A DNA stretch of 64,000 nt from TMED23 sp964566055. GTDB taxonomy: Bacteria > Pseudomonadota > Alphaproteobacteria > Rhodospirillales > UBA2165. The notes under the pieces were generated by a model, which made no database searches, was not told where the DNA came from, and saw only the letters and a list, made by a program, of their open reading frames with translations. The position numbers and the translations under genes were made by a program. Shown here in pieces: positions 7,741 through 17,761 of the stretch (its first letter is position 1; every line of letters begins with the position of its first letter). The DNA is taken from the NCBI GenBank assembly GCA_964566055.1, contig CAZMHI010000011.1, positions 1 through 64,000 on the forward strand, in the 5' to 3' direction.

Positions 7741-8952
7741 ATGTTCATGACCGAAGCTTATATTTGTGACGCCATCCGCACCCCCATCGGCCGCTACGGC
7801 GGCGGACTTTCCTCCATTCGTACTGATGATCTGGCGGCCTTGCCGATCACGGCCTTGAAAGAGCGTAACTCCTCTGTCGATTGGGAAAAAATTGACGATG
7901 TTATCTATGGCTGCGTCAATCAGGCGGGTGAGGATTGCCGCAACGTTGGGCGCATGGCTTTGCTATTGGCGGGTCTGCCGGAAGCTGTGCCGGGCGTCAC
8001 GGTTAACCGGTTGTGCGCCTCTGGTATGCATGCAGTCGGCAGCGCCGCACGGGCAATCAAATCCGGAGATGCTGATTTCTACATTGCCGGTGGCGTCGAG
8101 AGCATGTCGCGCTCACCCTTTGCCATGGCGAAGGCAACGACGGCGTTTTCCCGCAATGCAGAGATTTATGACACCACCATCGGCTGGCGTTTCGTCAATC
8201 CGAAAATGAAACAGCTCTTCGGCACCGATGAAATGGGTGAAACGGCCGAGAACGTTGCTGAAGATTATAAAATTTCCCGCGAAGACCAGGATGCCATGGC
8301 TCTTAGCAGCCAATTAAAAACCGAAGCCGCGCAGGCAGATGGCCGCTTGGCCGAAGAAATTATGACAGTCACCATCCCGCAACGCAAAGGCGACGACCTA
8401 ATCGTTGATAAGGATGAACACCCACGCGCCGGCTCAACCATCGAAGGTTTGCAAAAACTCCGCCCGGCTTTCCGGGAAGGCGGTTCAGTAACCGCCGGTA
8501 ATTCATCAGGCATCAATGATGGCTCCTGCGCCTTGATCATTGCCTCAGAAGAAGCCGCCAAGGAACACGGGCTGACGCCAAAAGCGCGTATTTTGGGCTT
8601 GGCCGCCGGCGGTGTGCCGCCCCGGGTCATGGGTATCGGACCAGTACCCTCAACCCAAAAACTTCTTGCCCGGCTGGGTCTGACTATGGATGACATGGAT
8701 ATCATCGAACTGAACGAAGCCTTCGCAGCGCAAGGTCTGGCCGTATTGCGTGAACTTGGCGTGGCCGACGATGACGAACGCGTTAATCCGCAAGGCGGCG
8801 CTATTGCACTCGGTCACCCGCTTGGCGCCAGCGGCGCCCGGCTGGTCACCACCGCGATGTATCAATTGCAGCGGAATGGCGGCAGCCGCGCACTTTGCAC
8901 AATGTGTGTTGGCGTCGGCCAGGGTTCCTCTATAATCATCGAAAAGGTGTAA
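7741..8952 (+). CDS. pcaF: beta-ketoadipyl-CoA (3-oxoadipyl-CoA) thiolase
   Basis: This thiolase would split 3-oxoadipyl-CoA into succinyl-CoA and acetyl-CoA, the last step of the protocatechuate/beta-ketoadipate or phenylacetate route. The nucleophile Cys is in NRLCASGMHAVG (about residue 92). The catalytic His is in ALGHPLGASGAR and the second Cys in CTMCVGVGQG. The TTIGWRFVNPKM segment distinguishes this subfamily from ordinary acetyl-CoA acetyltransferases. Length (403) is right. An ATG two codons downstream (7747) is an equally plausible start. The 4-hydroxybenzoate hydroxylase at 51.8 kb produces protocatechuate, so the organism probably has the full pathway, though the intermediate genes are outside the window. 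Confidence 0.85.
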   Translation: MFMTEAYICDAIRTPIGRYGGGLSSIRTDDLAALPITALKERNSSVDWEKIDDVIYGCVNQAGEDCRNVGRMALLLAGLPEAVPGVTVNRLCASGMHAVGSAARAIKSGDADFYIAGGVESMSRSPFAMAKATTAFSRNAEIYDTTIGWRFVNPKMKQLFGTDEMGETAENVAEDYKISREDQDAMALSSQLKTEAAQADGRLAEEIMTVTIPQRKGDDLIVDKDEHPRAGSTIEGLQKLRPAFREGGSVTAGNSSGINDGSCALIIASEEAAKEHGLTPKARILGLAAGGVPPRVMGIGPVPSTQKLLARLGLTMDDMDIIELNEAFAAQGLAVLRELGVADDDERVNPQGGAIALGHPLGASGARLVTTAMYQLQRNGGSRALCTMCVGVGQGSSIIIEKV

Positions 8953-8972
8953 TAAAAAAACGGGGACTCTGT

Positions 8973-9929
8973 ATGGCCGATGGAGGCCAAAAACTAGGTG
9001 TGCTGGCGAATTGTCCGATCAATAAGGACAATTGCCGGGAACTCGCCAAGCATTTCAATTTGTATTTCGCCGAGGAAGTGCCGAGCCGGGATGAATTGCT
9101 CGCCGATGTCGGCAGTGAAATTCAAATAGTAATTTCTGATGGGCCGCGTCATATCGATGCGGCCTTGATGGATCGGTTACCGAATTTGGGCTTGATCTGC
9201 ATGATGTCGGTCGGCCTTGATCATCTGGATGTCGAAGCCGCCAAGGCCCGGAATATCCAAATTACCAATGCCGCTGGCACCAATGCGCCAAGCTGCGCCG
9301 ATCACGCTTTTGCTCTGCTGCTGAGTGTTTCCCGCCATATTCTCGCCAATGACCGTTCCATGCGGGATAATGAAGCTGATGAAGAATGTCCGAAATTTCA
9401 CTCGACCACAATTTATGGCCGGAGAATCGGCATTCTTGGCCTTGGCGCAATTGGCATGGAGATCGCCAAGCGGGCCGCGGCCTTCGATATGGAGGTGTTC
9501 TATCACAATCGTTCTGAACGAGATGATGTTTCCTATACGTATTGCTCTTCATTGCTGGAGCTCGCGCGCGAAGTTCAAATTTTGGCAATTTCCTGCCCAG
9601 GCGGTGAGGCCACAAAAAACATCGTTAATGCCGAGGTGCTCGAAGCACTTGGGCCGGAAGGCACGCTGATAAATATCGCCCGCGGCTCGATCGTCGATAC
9701 CAATGCTCTGGTAACCGCTCTGCAAAATGGGGTGATTAAGAATGCCGGACTTGATGTGGTCGGTGGGGAAGCTTCGGAACGTGGACCACTATGTGACCTG
9801 GAAAATGTTGTTTTATCGCCGCATCTCTCCGGCAATACGGAAGAATCGTGGCAAAATCGCAATCAACTCGCGCACAAAAATTTACTGTCTTTTCTCAATA
9901 ACGAGGCCCTGGAAAATCTAGTAGGTTAA
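8973..9929 (+). CDS. D-isomer-specific 2-hydroxyacid dehydrogenase
   Basis: This NAD(P)-dependent enzyme interconverts 2-keto and 2-hydroxy acids. The Rossmann motif is GILGLGAIGMEIAKRA (about residues 148-163). The substrate-binding arginine is in NIARGSIVD, and the catalytic histidine is in LSPHLSGNT. The open frame begins at 8895, but CGGGGA before the ATG at 8973, together with overlap of the upstream thiolase, argues for 8973, giving 318 residues. It follows the thiolase by 20 bases and is probably co-transcribed. Glyoxylate/hydroxypyruvate reductase is the closest functional class; the exact substrate is unclear. Confidence 0.82.
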   Translation: MADGGQKLGVLANCPINKDNCRELAKHFNLYFAEEVPSRDELLADVGSEIQIVISDGPRHIDAALMDRLPNLGLICMMSVGLDHLDVEAAKARNIQITNAAGTNAPSCADHAFALLLSVSRHILANDRSMRDNEADEECPKFHSTTIYGRRIGILGLGAIGMEIAKRAAAFDMEVFYHNRSERDDVSYTYCSSLLELAREVQILAISCPGGEATKNIVNAEVLEALGPEGTLINIARGSIVDTNALVTALQNGVIKNAGLDVVGGEASERGPLCDLENVVLSPHLSGNTEESWQNRNQLAHKNLLSFLNNEALENLVG

Positions 9930-9959
9930 GCCTCAAAAAATAGCCCAAACCGGCGCTTG

Positions 9960-9975
9960 ACCTCCGAGAGGTTTT
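9960..9975 (+). terminator. weak hairpin-T terminator candidate
   Basis: ACCTC-CGA-GAGGT followed by TTT lies 31 bases past the dehydrogenase stop. Stem and T run are both short, so this is a tentative terminator for the thiolase-dehydrogenase unit. Confidence 0.3.
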
Positions 9976-10135
9976 GTCACATCTTCCCCCAATTACAAAT
10001 GAGTAATGATTAAAAATTGCTAGGTATACCAACAATTTCAGCGTGCATTTAGAGAACTTAAAATTCGGCGAGCTAAATCTTCGCCGGACAAAACGGTCAA
10101 GAAGTGCAACAAAGATTATGGGGAAATAATCAAAA

Positions 10136-11443
10136 ATGAGCGCATCATTTGCTATCGTCGGTTCCGGACCCTCCGGAATGTACGCCGCCGATGCTTTGTT
10201 AAAAAACTTTCCGGACTGTACAATCGATGTAATTGACAAAATCCCAATGCCGTTCGGCCTGATCCGTTACGGCGTTGCACCGGATCACTTCAAAACTAAA
10301 AATACGGCCCGGCAATTTTCCCGCACGCTCGACCTCGATCAAGTGCGCTATCTAGGCAATGTCGAAATTGGACGTGATCTATCAGTCGAAGAGCTTAAAG
10401 AAAATTATGACGCCGTGGTTTATGCCATCGGTGCATATAATGATCGGGAGCTTGGTATCCCAGGCGAAGATTTGCCCGGTGTCTATGGCGCCTGCGCCTT
10501 TGTCGGCTGGTACAATGCGCATCCCGATTACCGCGATATTAATCCTATGCTTGATGGCGCCAATGCGGCTGTGATTGGCATTGGCAACGTCGCCCTTGAT
10601 GTCTGCCGGGTACTGGCCAAGACCCGCACCGAAATGCGGGATTCGGATATATGTTCTCCAGCGCTTGATACCATTCAAAATATGCCGATAGAAGAAGTTC
10701 ATATGTTTGGCCGCCGCGGCCCGGTAGAAGCAGGGTTCACACCAAAAGAACTCGGTGAAGTGCGCGAATTAGAACGCTGTGCCGTGATCGTTGATCCTGA
10801 TCAAATACCGGATGAAGTAACAGGTGATTTCGAAGGCCGTGAAAAAGGCATTAAAGAGAAGAACCTGGCAACGTTAAGGGAGTTGGCCGCTCAGGATAAA
10901 CCTGAAAAACCCGTCAAAATGCACTTTCAGTTTTATGCCTCACCGGTTGAGATCCTCGGCACTGACCGGGTTGAAGGCATTCGCCTGGAGCGCACCGAAG
11001 TAGTCGACGGCAAAGCGGTGGCCACCGGCGAAACTTTCGATGTGCCGTGCTGCTCGGTGATTACGGCAATTGGCTATTATGCCGATCCGCCTGAGGGACT
11101 GCCGCTCAGCGGCGCCACAATTGAAAATGTTTATGGCCGGGTACGCGATAATATTTATGTCGTTGGTTGGGCCAAGCGCGGCTCCACCGGCACCATCCCT
11201 ACCAACGGGCCCGATTCGCGCAGCGTTGTTGAACTGCTCACCGAAGATGTCAAAAATGGCGTCATAGAAACTGGCCGGCCGGGTGGCAGCGCCATTGATA
11301 ATTTGCTGTCGGCGCGCAATGTACGGGTGGTTTCTCATGATGATGTCTCAACCATCAGGGCAGCCGAAGCCGCCAACGCAATAGATGGACATCCCTGGGA
11401 AAAATTCACCGGCATTGATGACATGCTGGCTGTGCTCGACTAG
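10136..11443 (+). CDS. fprA: adrenodoxin reductase-type ferredoxin-NADP reductase
   Basis: This FAD enzyme passes electrons between NADPH and a ferredoxin, typically for cytochrome P450s or other mono-oxygenases. The FAD motif is AIVGSGPSGMYAA at residues 6-18, followed by the family signature MPFGLIRYGVAPDHFKTKN. The NADP-binding motif is AVIGIGNVALDVCRVLAK with MFGRRGPVEAGFTPKEL shortly after. The C-terminal GWAKRGSTGTIPTNGPDS is diagnostic. Length 435 is slightly short of the usual 450 residues but complete. The next small membrane gene starts nine bases later. The ferredoxin partner is not in view. Confidence 0.86.
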   Translation: MSASFAIVGSGPSGMYAADALLKNFPDCTIDVIDKIPMPFGLIRYGVAPDHFKTKNTARQFSRTLDLDQVRYLGNVEIGRDLSVEELKENYDAVVYAIGAYNDRELGIPGEDLPGVYGACAFVGWYNAHPDYRDINPMLDGANAAVIGIGNVALDVCRVLAKTRTEMRDSDICSPALDTIQNMPIEEVHMFGRRGPVEAGFTPKELGEVRELERCAVIVDPDQIPDEVTGDFEGREKGIKEKNLATLRELAAQDKPEKPVKMHFQFYASPVEILGTDRVEGIRLERTEVVDGKAVATGETFDVPCCSVITAIGYYADPPEGLPLSGATIENVYGRVRDNIYVVGWAKRGSTGTIPTNGPDSRSVVELLTEDVKNGVIETGRPGGSAIDNLLSARNVRVVSHDDVSTIRAAEAANAIDGHPWEKFTGIDDMLAVLD

Positions 11444-11452
11444 TTTGACGCC

Positions 11453-11782
11453 ATGCTTGAATGGTATGTCCTTGCCGTAATCGGCTTTGCGCTTGGCTTT
11501 GATCAGCACCGGACGGTTCTGACGGCCGGTGTGCCCTACCCTACTATTGGCCTAACGCCGGTTTTGTTTGATGCGTCGGCATGGGTTGGCGGCATGGCGA
11601 CATTGGCGATGCTGGTGGCGGGATTTTTCTTTGGTGCCTGGTGGTGGCCATTGCTGGCGATGGCCGTCGGTACAGGAACGAACTATTGTGGCCGCGTCGT
11701 CATACCGATGGAATATCGCTGGGCTGTCTCGATTGCCGGGACGTTGCTCGGGCTCGGCGCTACCATCGTCTTTTTCAGATAG
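11453..11782 (+). CDS. small membrane protein of unknown function
   Basis: The 109-residue protein has three likely transmembrane helices: about residues 5-15 (weak), 45-75 and 86-108. The short NYCGRVVIPMEYRW loop between the last two is polar. No family was recognised. It follows the ferredoxin reductase gene closely and ends inside the stop region of the convergent prmA. The coding call rests on length, hydrophobic pattern and placement. Confidence 0.55.
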   Translation: MLEWYVLAVIGFALGFDQHRTVLTAGVPYPTIGLTPVLFDASAWVGGMATLAMLVAGFFFGAWWWPLLAMAVGTGTNYCGRVVIPMEYRWAVSIAGTLLGLGATIVFFR

Positions 11783-12653
11783 ATTTTTTCATTACGATAG
11801 TCACCCACTCACCGATCTCAACCCGACAGTGAAACCGTAAGCCCTGCTGATGATGGGCGGAAATTATGCGATTTGCATCGCCTTGCAAAAGACCGGATAG
11901 CACTGCCCAGCCTCCTGGATTTAGGTGACGGCCCAAATCTTTCGCCAGCAGGCAAAGCGGGCGAGCCAAAATATTACTGACAATGAGATCATACTTACCT
12001 GCCCGCACCACTGGATGATCGTAGCCACCGGCACAAATACTACGGACATATCCTGCCACCCCATTGATCTCGGCATTTTCCCGGGTAACGGCGGTGGAGA
12101 CCGGATCAATATCGGAGGCAATAACCGGCATGCGCCAGCGCTTGGCCATGGCAATCGCCAGAATGCCGGAGCCGCACCCCATATCGAGCGCCCGGCGTAC
12201 CAGCAAATGATCCATCCCATCTATGGCCAGCAGGCAGCCTCTCGTCGAGCCATGATCACCTGTGCCAAAGGCCGTTCCCGCCGGAACTCTCAAACCAATT
12301 TGGCTATGGGGAACGGCCTCCTTATATTCAGCGCCATGAACAAAAAAGCGCCCGGCTGAGATCGGCGGAAACTGTTTGATGTTTTCGAGAACCCAATTAC
12401 GCTCGGGAATTTCGGCAATCTCAATATCCGGTACGGTAATTTCCAGCGCCTGGGCAGTTAGCTTTATTGCCAATTGAACAGCCGCCTCATCAGGCCGATC
12501 TTCGGCAAAGCCTTGCAACTCGGCTTCGGTATTCTCTTCAATCGCTGTCCAGGCGACTGATGAGACATGCGGCTCCAGAGTTTCGGCGAAGGCGTTGCCA
12601 AATTCCTTCGGCACTATGATCGTAACCTGAAAAAGCGTGTCAGGAGCACCCAT
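11775..12653 (-). CDS. prmA: ribosomal protein L11 methyltransferase
   Basis: This enzyme trimethylates ribosomal protein L11 using S-adenosylmethionine. The C-terminal Rossmann methyltransferase domain shows GTGDHGSTRGCL, motif I ALDMGCGSGILAIA and the catalytic-loop SNILARPLCLLA, matching the PrmA NILA motif. The N-terminal 100 residues form the L11-binding domain. Length 292 is typical. Its ATG overlaps the uvrD stop by one base, indicating an operon with the helicase. Confidence 0.88.
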   Translation of the reverse strand: MGAPDTLFQVTIIVPKEFGNAFAETLEPHVSSVAWTAIEENTEAELQGFAEDRPDEAAVQLAIKLTAQALEITVPDIEIAEIPERNWVLENIKQFPPISAGRFFVHGAEYKEAVPHSQIGLRVPAGTAFGTGDHGSTRGCLLAIDGMDHLLVRRALDMGCGSGILAIAMAKRWRMPVIASDIDPVSTAVTRENAEINGVAGYVRSICAGGYDHPVVRAGKYDLIVSNILARPLCLLAKDLGRHLNPGGWAVLSGLLQGDANRIISAHHQQGLRFHCRVEIGEWVTIVMKKSI

Positions 12654-14953
12654 CAGGCCGGATCGACAAAACTATCGATAACTTTTTTAGTGCCGGCTTT
12701 CTCGAACGCGACTTCCAACTTGTTGCCATCCGCAGACAACACTTTGCCGTAGCCGAATTTCTGGTGAAACACCCGGGCACCTATATCAAATTTGCCGCTA
12801 TCCGAGCCCGACGGTACCAGCCAGGCCTCGCCCTCAATCACCGTGCCATCGCTGGCATGGCCACGCTTTTTGGGCGAATCAAAAGAAAACGAATTTGAAC
12901 TTTTCTGTAAGCTGGACCCCCCGGAATTACTGGCGCGCAAACCGGCCTGAGCTCCAATCCCGCCATAAAGCCCCTGCTCCGCCATTTGCTCAATATTATC
13001 GGTCGGCAATTCGTCAACAAAGCGCGACGGCAATGAGTTCTGCCACTGGTTATAGATGCGCCGATTGGCGGCATGGAATATCAGCGCTTCTTTTTTGGCC
13101 CTTGTGATACCGACATAAGCCAAGCGGCGCTCTTCTTCGAGCCCTTTCAAGCCTTCTTCATCAAGGCTGCGTTGATGCGGGAACAACCCCTCCTCCCAGC
13201 CGGGCAGAAAGATGGTGTCGAACTCCAAGCCTTTGGCCGCATGTAGCGTCATCAAACTGACCTTGTCTTCGGTCTTGTTTTCCTCGTTTTCCATCACCAG
13301 ACTGACATGCTCAAGAAAACCCTGCATATTTTCAAAATCCTCAAGCCCGGCCACCAGTTCTTTCAAGTTCTCCAAACGCCCCGGCGCCTCTGGGGATTTA
13401 TCGCGCATCCACATTTCAGTGTAGCCGGACTCATCCAAAATAATTGCCGCCAATTCCGGATGCGGCAGGGAGTCTAAATTGGCGCGCCAGCGTTCAAAAT
13501 CCAGGATTAGATTCTTCAATGACGTGCGCGCTTTGGGTTTGATCTCATCCGTTTCAACAATCAACCGCGCTGCCTCATACATCGGCATGCCTTGAGCCCG
13601 GGCTAATTGATGAACTGCCTGGACCGTCGCCTGACCGAGACCGCGCTTTGGTACATTGACAATACGCTCAAAGGCGAGGTCATCATCGGCACTGTTAACA
13701 ACCCGCAGATAAGCAATAGCGTCCCGGGTTTCCTGGCACTCATAAAAGCGAGGACCACCGATAACCCGGTAGGGTACACCGAGGGTAATTAATCGTTCCT
13801 CAAATTCCCGCATCTGAAAGCCGGCGCGCACCAGTATCGCCATTTCTTCGAGGCTTTGGCTCTTGCTTTGGCGGGCTTCGATCTCGTCGCCAATCATGCG
13901 GGCTTCTTCCTCACCGTCCCAGACGGCGCGTACTTTCACTGGGTCACCGGCCGCCATGCCGGTCCAGAGCGTTTTGCCGAGCCGCCCTTCATTGTGCGAA
14001 ATCAGACCGGAAGCAGCCGCCAGGATATGCGGCGTCGAACGGTAGTTCTGTTCGAGGCGGATCACTTCGGCGCCCGGGAAATCTTTTTCAAATTTAAGAA
14101 TATTGCCGACCTCGGCGCCGCGCCAGGAATAGATCGACTGGTCATCATCGCCGACACAGCAAATATTTTTGTGCTCCTGAGCCAGCAGCCGCAGCCACAG
14201 ATATTGGGCGACATTGGTGTCCTGATACTCATCAACCAGGAGATAGCGGAACTTCATCTGGTATTCGTGCAGGATATCAGCGTTCTCAGTGAATAGCGTC
14301 AGGCATAGCAGCAACAGATCACCAAAGTCAGCCGCATTGAGTTCTTTCAGCCGCGCCTGATATTCCCGGTAAAGACCAACCAAAATCCCTTCGGCGAATT
14401 CCGAGCTTTCATCTTTCGAGACTTTTTCTGGCGTCAGGCCGCGATCTTTCCAGCGCTGGATCACCCCCATCAAGACCCGGGCCGGCCATTTCTTGTCATC
14501 GATCTGATGGCCTTCCATCAATTGCTTGAGCAGGCGCACCTGATCATCGGCGTCAAGAATGGTAAAATTGCTTTTGAGCCCGACCAGCTCGGCATGACGG
14601 CGTAAAATACGGGCACCCAGCGCATGAAACGTGCCGAGCCACCAGCCTTCGACCGGCCGCCCCGTAATGGCAGCGACCCGGTTCTGCATTTCTCGTGCTG
14701 CTTTGTTGGTAAAAGTGACGGCGACAATTTCCCAGGGCCGGGCTTTGCCATGAACCAGGATATGCGCCAGCCGGGTCGTCAGCACGCGGGTTTTACCGGT
14801 ACCCGCCCCCGCCAGGACCAAAACCGGCCCATCGACTGCTTCGACAGCGCGTTGCTGCATGTCGTTCAAACCGTCCAGGTAAGGCGGCGGAGCTATGGCA
14901 GCGGATGGAGCAGGAGCTTCCGGTTCTTCTGAAAGTTCAAACGGGTCTGGCAT
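12653..14953 (-). CDS. uvrD: UvrD/PcrA-type DNA helicase
   Basis: This superfamily 1A 3'-5' helicase acts in nucleotide excision and mismatch repair. Motifs in order are the Q motif LNDMQQRAV, Walker A AGAGTGKTRVL, motif Ia TFTNKAAREM, motif II VDEYQDTN, motif III GDDDQSIYSWRGA, motif IV LEQNYRST, motif V LMTLHAAKGLEFD and motif VI AYVGITRAKKEALI. The C-terminal beta domain (ARVFHQKFGYGKVLS) is the Tudor-like RNA polymerase-binding tail of PcrA/UvrD. An N-terminal acidic-proline extension of about 28 residues precedes the first motif. At 766 residues it is full length. Confidence 0.9.
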   Translation of the reverse strand: MPDPFELSEEPEAPAPSAAIAPPPYLDGLNDMQQRAVEAVDGPVLVLAGAGTGKTRVLTTRLAHILVHGKARPWEIVAVTFTNKAAREMQNRVAAITGRPVEGWWLGTFHALGARILRRHAELVGLKSNFTILDADDQVRLLKQLMEGHQIDDKKWPARVLMGVIQRWKDRGLTPEKVSKDESSEFAEGILVGLYREYQARLKELNAADFGDLLLLCLTLFTENADILHEYQMKFRYLLVDEYQDTNVAQYLWLRLLAQEHKNICCVGDDDQSIYSWRGAEVGNILKFEKDFPGAEVIRLEQNYRSTPHILAAASGLISHNEGRLGKTLWTGMAAGDPVKVRAVWDGEEEARMIGDEIEARQSKSQSLEEMAILVRAGFQMREFEERLITLGVPYRVIGGPRFYECQETRDAIAYLRVVNSADDDLAFERIVNVPKRGLGQATVQAVHQLARAQGMPMYEAARLIVETDEIKPKARTSLKNLILDFERWRANLDSLPHPELAAIILDESGYTEMWMRDKSPEAPGRLENLKELVAGLEDFENMQGFLEHVSLVMENEENKTEDKVSLMTLHAAKGLEFDTIFLPGWEEGLFPHQRSLDEEGLKGLEEERRLAYVGITRAKKEALIFHAANRRIYNQWQNSLPSRFVDELPTDNIEQMAEQGLYGGIGAQAGLRASNSGGSSLQKSSNSFSFDSPKKRGHASDGTVIEGEAWLVPSGSDSGKFDIGARVFHQKFGYGKVLSADGNKLEVAFEKAGTKKVIDSFVDPA

Positions 14954-15005
14954 AGTGTCAGTATACCATGCCAGACAATTCGGACCAGCAAATCAAACGG
15001 AGATG

Positions 15006-16181
15006 TTAGGAAAACAATCCGAGCGGCTTTTCTTTGATAAAGCCGGCCTTCAAGCCCCACCATTCGCGGGCGACCGAAGCATATATTTCCCGGAAATGAA
15101 CCCGATATTTAAGGTTCTGACTATCGAGATCATCAAGCGGCGACTGCTCACCATAGAAACCGCCTTTGACTTTACCGCCGAAGAGAAATTGCGGCGCCAC
15201 GGTGCCATGATCCGTGCCTGAGCTGTTGTTTTCAAAAGGCCGGCGGCCAAACTCAGAATAACTCATCACCGTAACTTTATCCCAGAGACCTTTGGCTTTC
15301 ATCAATTTGGCAAAAGCGGAAACATTGGCGGCGACATCGCCCAGCAAATTAGCATGAAGCGGTTCCTGACCGGCATGAGTATCAAACTTGCCGATGGTCA
15401 GTTTAATCACCGGCACTTTAACCCCGGCCACCAATAGCCGGGCGGCAGTTTCAAATTGCACCCCTAATTTCGTGGCGGAAAAGGTACCACCAAAACTTAC
15501 GTTTTCGATCTGCTTGGCGATAATATTATCAGCAGCGCCCCGTAAATCGCGCCGTTGCTTGAGTATATGCGACATCACGTTATTGCTCATCGGGTCGTTG
15601 CCCGGCTGAATTCGCCCGGCTTGCCTCAATAACTTGTCCGGTTTTTTCTCCAAGGTAATAATCCGGGATTTTCCGCCCTCGACAGCACCCGCTGGATTGT
15701 GCGCCAAGTTTATTCCTTCTGCCGCAAAATCTGAACTCGGGCTTGATTCATCAAACAATCTCGTAATCCAGCCATTTTTTATAAAAGTCTCGGCATCAGA
15801 CGCGGAATTCCAGATATTGATGCCGCGGAAATGGGAGAGGTTAGGATTGGGATAGCCGACGCCTAAAACAACCGCCATTTGCTTTGCCTCCCAGAGCGGC
15901 ATCAGAGGCGCAAAGGCCGGGTTAAAGCCGAGCTTATCAGTTTGCTTTAGGACTTTGTCACGCGCGATCGCCAGGGTTGGGCGGATGTCATAATAAATTT
16001 TATCCGTATAGGGTACCACCGTATTTAGGCCGTCATTGCCGCCTTTAAGCTCAATTAAAACAAGGGTGCGACCCCATTTTCCGGTGGCCGAGTACGCCGG
16101 TCCCGTAAGTAATTCAAGACCCGATCCGGCAACAGTGGGCAGGACCAGAGAATATTTCAAAAAATCTCTACGCTTCATCAT
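15006..16181 (-). CDS. DUF1501 protein with Tat signal
   Basis: The N-terminus MMKRRDFLKYSLVLPTVAG carries a twin-arginine signal, so the folded protein is likely exported. The body is a DUF1501 (sulfatase/alkaline-phosphatase-fold) protein: LVLIELKGGNDGLNTVVP, SHFRGINIWNSAS, DTHAGQEPLHANLLG and MSYSEFGRRPFENNSSGTDHG are the family's conserved blocks. The enzymatic activity is not established for this family. It lies seven bases downstream of the DUF1800 gene on the same strand. The two families are very often paired, suggesting a joint periplasmic or cell-surface role. Length 391 is normal. Confidence 0.85.
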   Translation of the reverse strand: MMKRRDFLKYSLVLPTVAGSGLELLTGPAYSATGKWGRTLVLIELKGGNDGLNTVVPYTDKIYYDIRPTLAIARDKVLKQTDKLGFNPAFAPLMPLWEAKQMAVVLGVGYPNPNLSHFRGINIWNSASDAETFIKNGWITRLFDESSPSSDFAAEGINLAHNPAGAVEGGKSRIITLEKKPDKLLRQAGRIQPGNDPMSNNVMSHILKQRRDLRGAADNIIAKQIENVSFGGTFSATKLGVQFETAARLLVAGVKVPVIKLTIGKFDTHAGQEPLHANLLGDVAANVSAFAKLMKAKGLWDKVTVMSYSEFGRRPFENNSSGTDHGTVAPQFLFGGKVKGGFYGEQSPLDDLDSQNLKYRVHFREIYASVAREWWGLKAGFIKEKPLGLFS

Positions 16182-16188
16182 GATATTC

Positions 16189-17598
16189 TCATTTCACCTG
16201 GTACGCGGGATCGAGCAGTAAATTGCGGATAACTTTGCGTTGCTTGCCGGTAAATTTTCTTTGCATCACCGGGTCAATCGCCAGCATCAGTTTTTTAAGA
16301 TATCCAGGATTATCAACTTCTCGCCTTTGCAACGGCCAGGGATTGGCAACACCAAATGCTAATCTGCTCTCCTCCATCGCTGTCAAATCCCGTTTTTTAT
16401 TAAATTTCTTGATGCCGTTAAAGGCAGCCTTCAAAAATCGCGAGCGGCGCAGGGTGGTGGTTGATGTCATCCACGCCGTACCTCCACGCCAGCCTTTAAC
16501 ATCCGGCGGATCAAACAAATTCTGACCCAAAGATTTTTGATAGCCCCAAACCTTTCTTATTTCCGGCGGCTTATGTCCCAACAGGCGCAACGTGCCAATT
16601 GTTAGTTCAACCGGCGACTTAATTAGGGTGCCCCGATTCTTCGGATCACGAAAGGCTGGCGACATGAACATCGCCTTGAACATCGGTTTAAGAGTGTAAT
16701 TGTGATCCCGTATAAATTTAGCGAGGCGTTTTGTTTCGGATGGATTGGGCTCAAGCGAGACAAATTCCCGCCACAGTTTCTCGACTAGGAATTCAGCCAC
16801 ACGGGGTTGCTCAAGAATAATCTCCATCACGTCGATACCGTCAAAATTGCCGGTCTTCCCAAGCACGGCTTTATTGGTGTTGTCGTGGACACCGAGTAAA
16901 AATTCAAATTTGGCTGTTCGAATATTAATTCGCCACCCCGTATAGGCCCGCGATGATTCCCGGATATCTTCTTCCGTATAGCCCTGTCCTTCGCCGAGTG
17001 TGAACAGTTCCATAATTTCCCGGGCAAAGTTCTCGTTCGGTTTGTTCCTTTTGTTTTTACTCGCATCGAGATAAATCATCATCGCTGGCCCGATCGACAC
17101 TTCAATCAGAAGTTTGCGGAAATCACCGATGGCGTATTTGCGAAAGGAAGCATTTTGCTCGAGCGCCCACTGGCCAAACGCGACTTTGTTGATTTCTGAA
17201 ACAAAGTGATTATGCCAGAACATCACCATGTGCTCTGTAAAGGGTGAGGGTGTGTCCAACATTTCCCGGACCCACCAAAACCGGGCATCATTGCGGTCCT
17301 GTCTATTGCGCCGTTGGTGTTCCAGCCGGGCTTGGGAATCCATATCTTTTACTTTTACCCGGTCACTGGGCTTTGTTTGGAATTTCGGCAGTGGGGTCAG
17401 CGCTTTTTTACGTACACCGTCCAAAATCTGGTCCACTGCCGCTTCATAACTGAGCGGAAGTATCTTATCGATTTCAGCCGGGCTCGGTGAGCCAAAGCCG
17501 GTGCGGGCCAGCAAATGCCGCGCCTCATCGAAGGAAATCGCCGCAGCTTGAGGACTTGCGAAAACCAAGCCAAATAAAACAACAATAGTTCTAAGCAT
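16189..17598 (-). CDS. DUF1800 protein with signal peptide
   Basis: A Sec-type signal peptide (LRTIVVLFGLVFASPQAAA) leads into a DUF1800 body. Recognisable segments are EARHLLARTGFGSPSPAEI, MVMFWHNHFVSEINKV, ENFAREIMELFTLGEGQGYTEEDIRE and FDPPDVKGWRGGTAWMT. The function is unknown; members accompany DUF1501 proteins as here. Length 469 is within range. It is the upstream gene of the pair, with its promoter region in the 163-bp gap shared with the divergent HtrA-like gene. Confidence 0.84.
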   Translation of the reverse strand: MLRTIVVLFGLVFASPQAAAISFDEARHLLARTGFGSPSPAEIDKILPLSYEAAVDQILDGVRKKALTPLPKFQTKPSDRVKVKDMDSQARLEHQRRNRQDRNDARFWWVREMLDTPSPFTEHMVMFWHNHFVSEINKVAFGQWALEQNASFRKYAIGDFRKLLIEVSIGPAMMIYLDASKNKRNKPNENFAREIMELFTLGEGQGYTEEDIRESSRAYTGWRINIRTAKFEFLLGVHDNTNKAVLGKTGNFDGIDVMEIILEQPRVAEFLVEKLWREFVSLEPNPSETKRLAKFIRDHNYTLKPMFKAMFMSPAFRDPKNRGTLIKSPVELTIGTLRLLGHKPPEIRKVWGYQKSLGQNLFDPPDVKGWRGGTAWMTSTTTLRRSRFLKAAFNGIKKFNKKRDLTAMEESRLAFGVANPWPLQRREVDNPGYLKKLMLAIDPVMQRKFTGKQRKVIRNLLLDPAYQVK

Positions 17599-17761
17599 TA
17601 TATCTATTCAAACCTGCCTGATGTATATTCTCTAACTATTGAAACGCCAGACTTTGAATTTTCCGTCGCTACACAATTTCGTGTACCGCCGATAATCACT
17701 TTGACATTATAGCTTATTAGAGAGAGCATTTTAATACGCTTTAGTTTCGGAGGTAAGTGAC

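Noticed and set aside
10022..10031. GGTATACC palindrome, also seen near 48757
   Set aside because: An 8-bp palindrome occurring twice in 64 kb in unrelated contexts is expected by chance.
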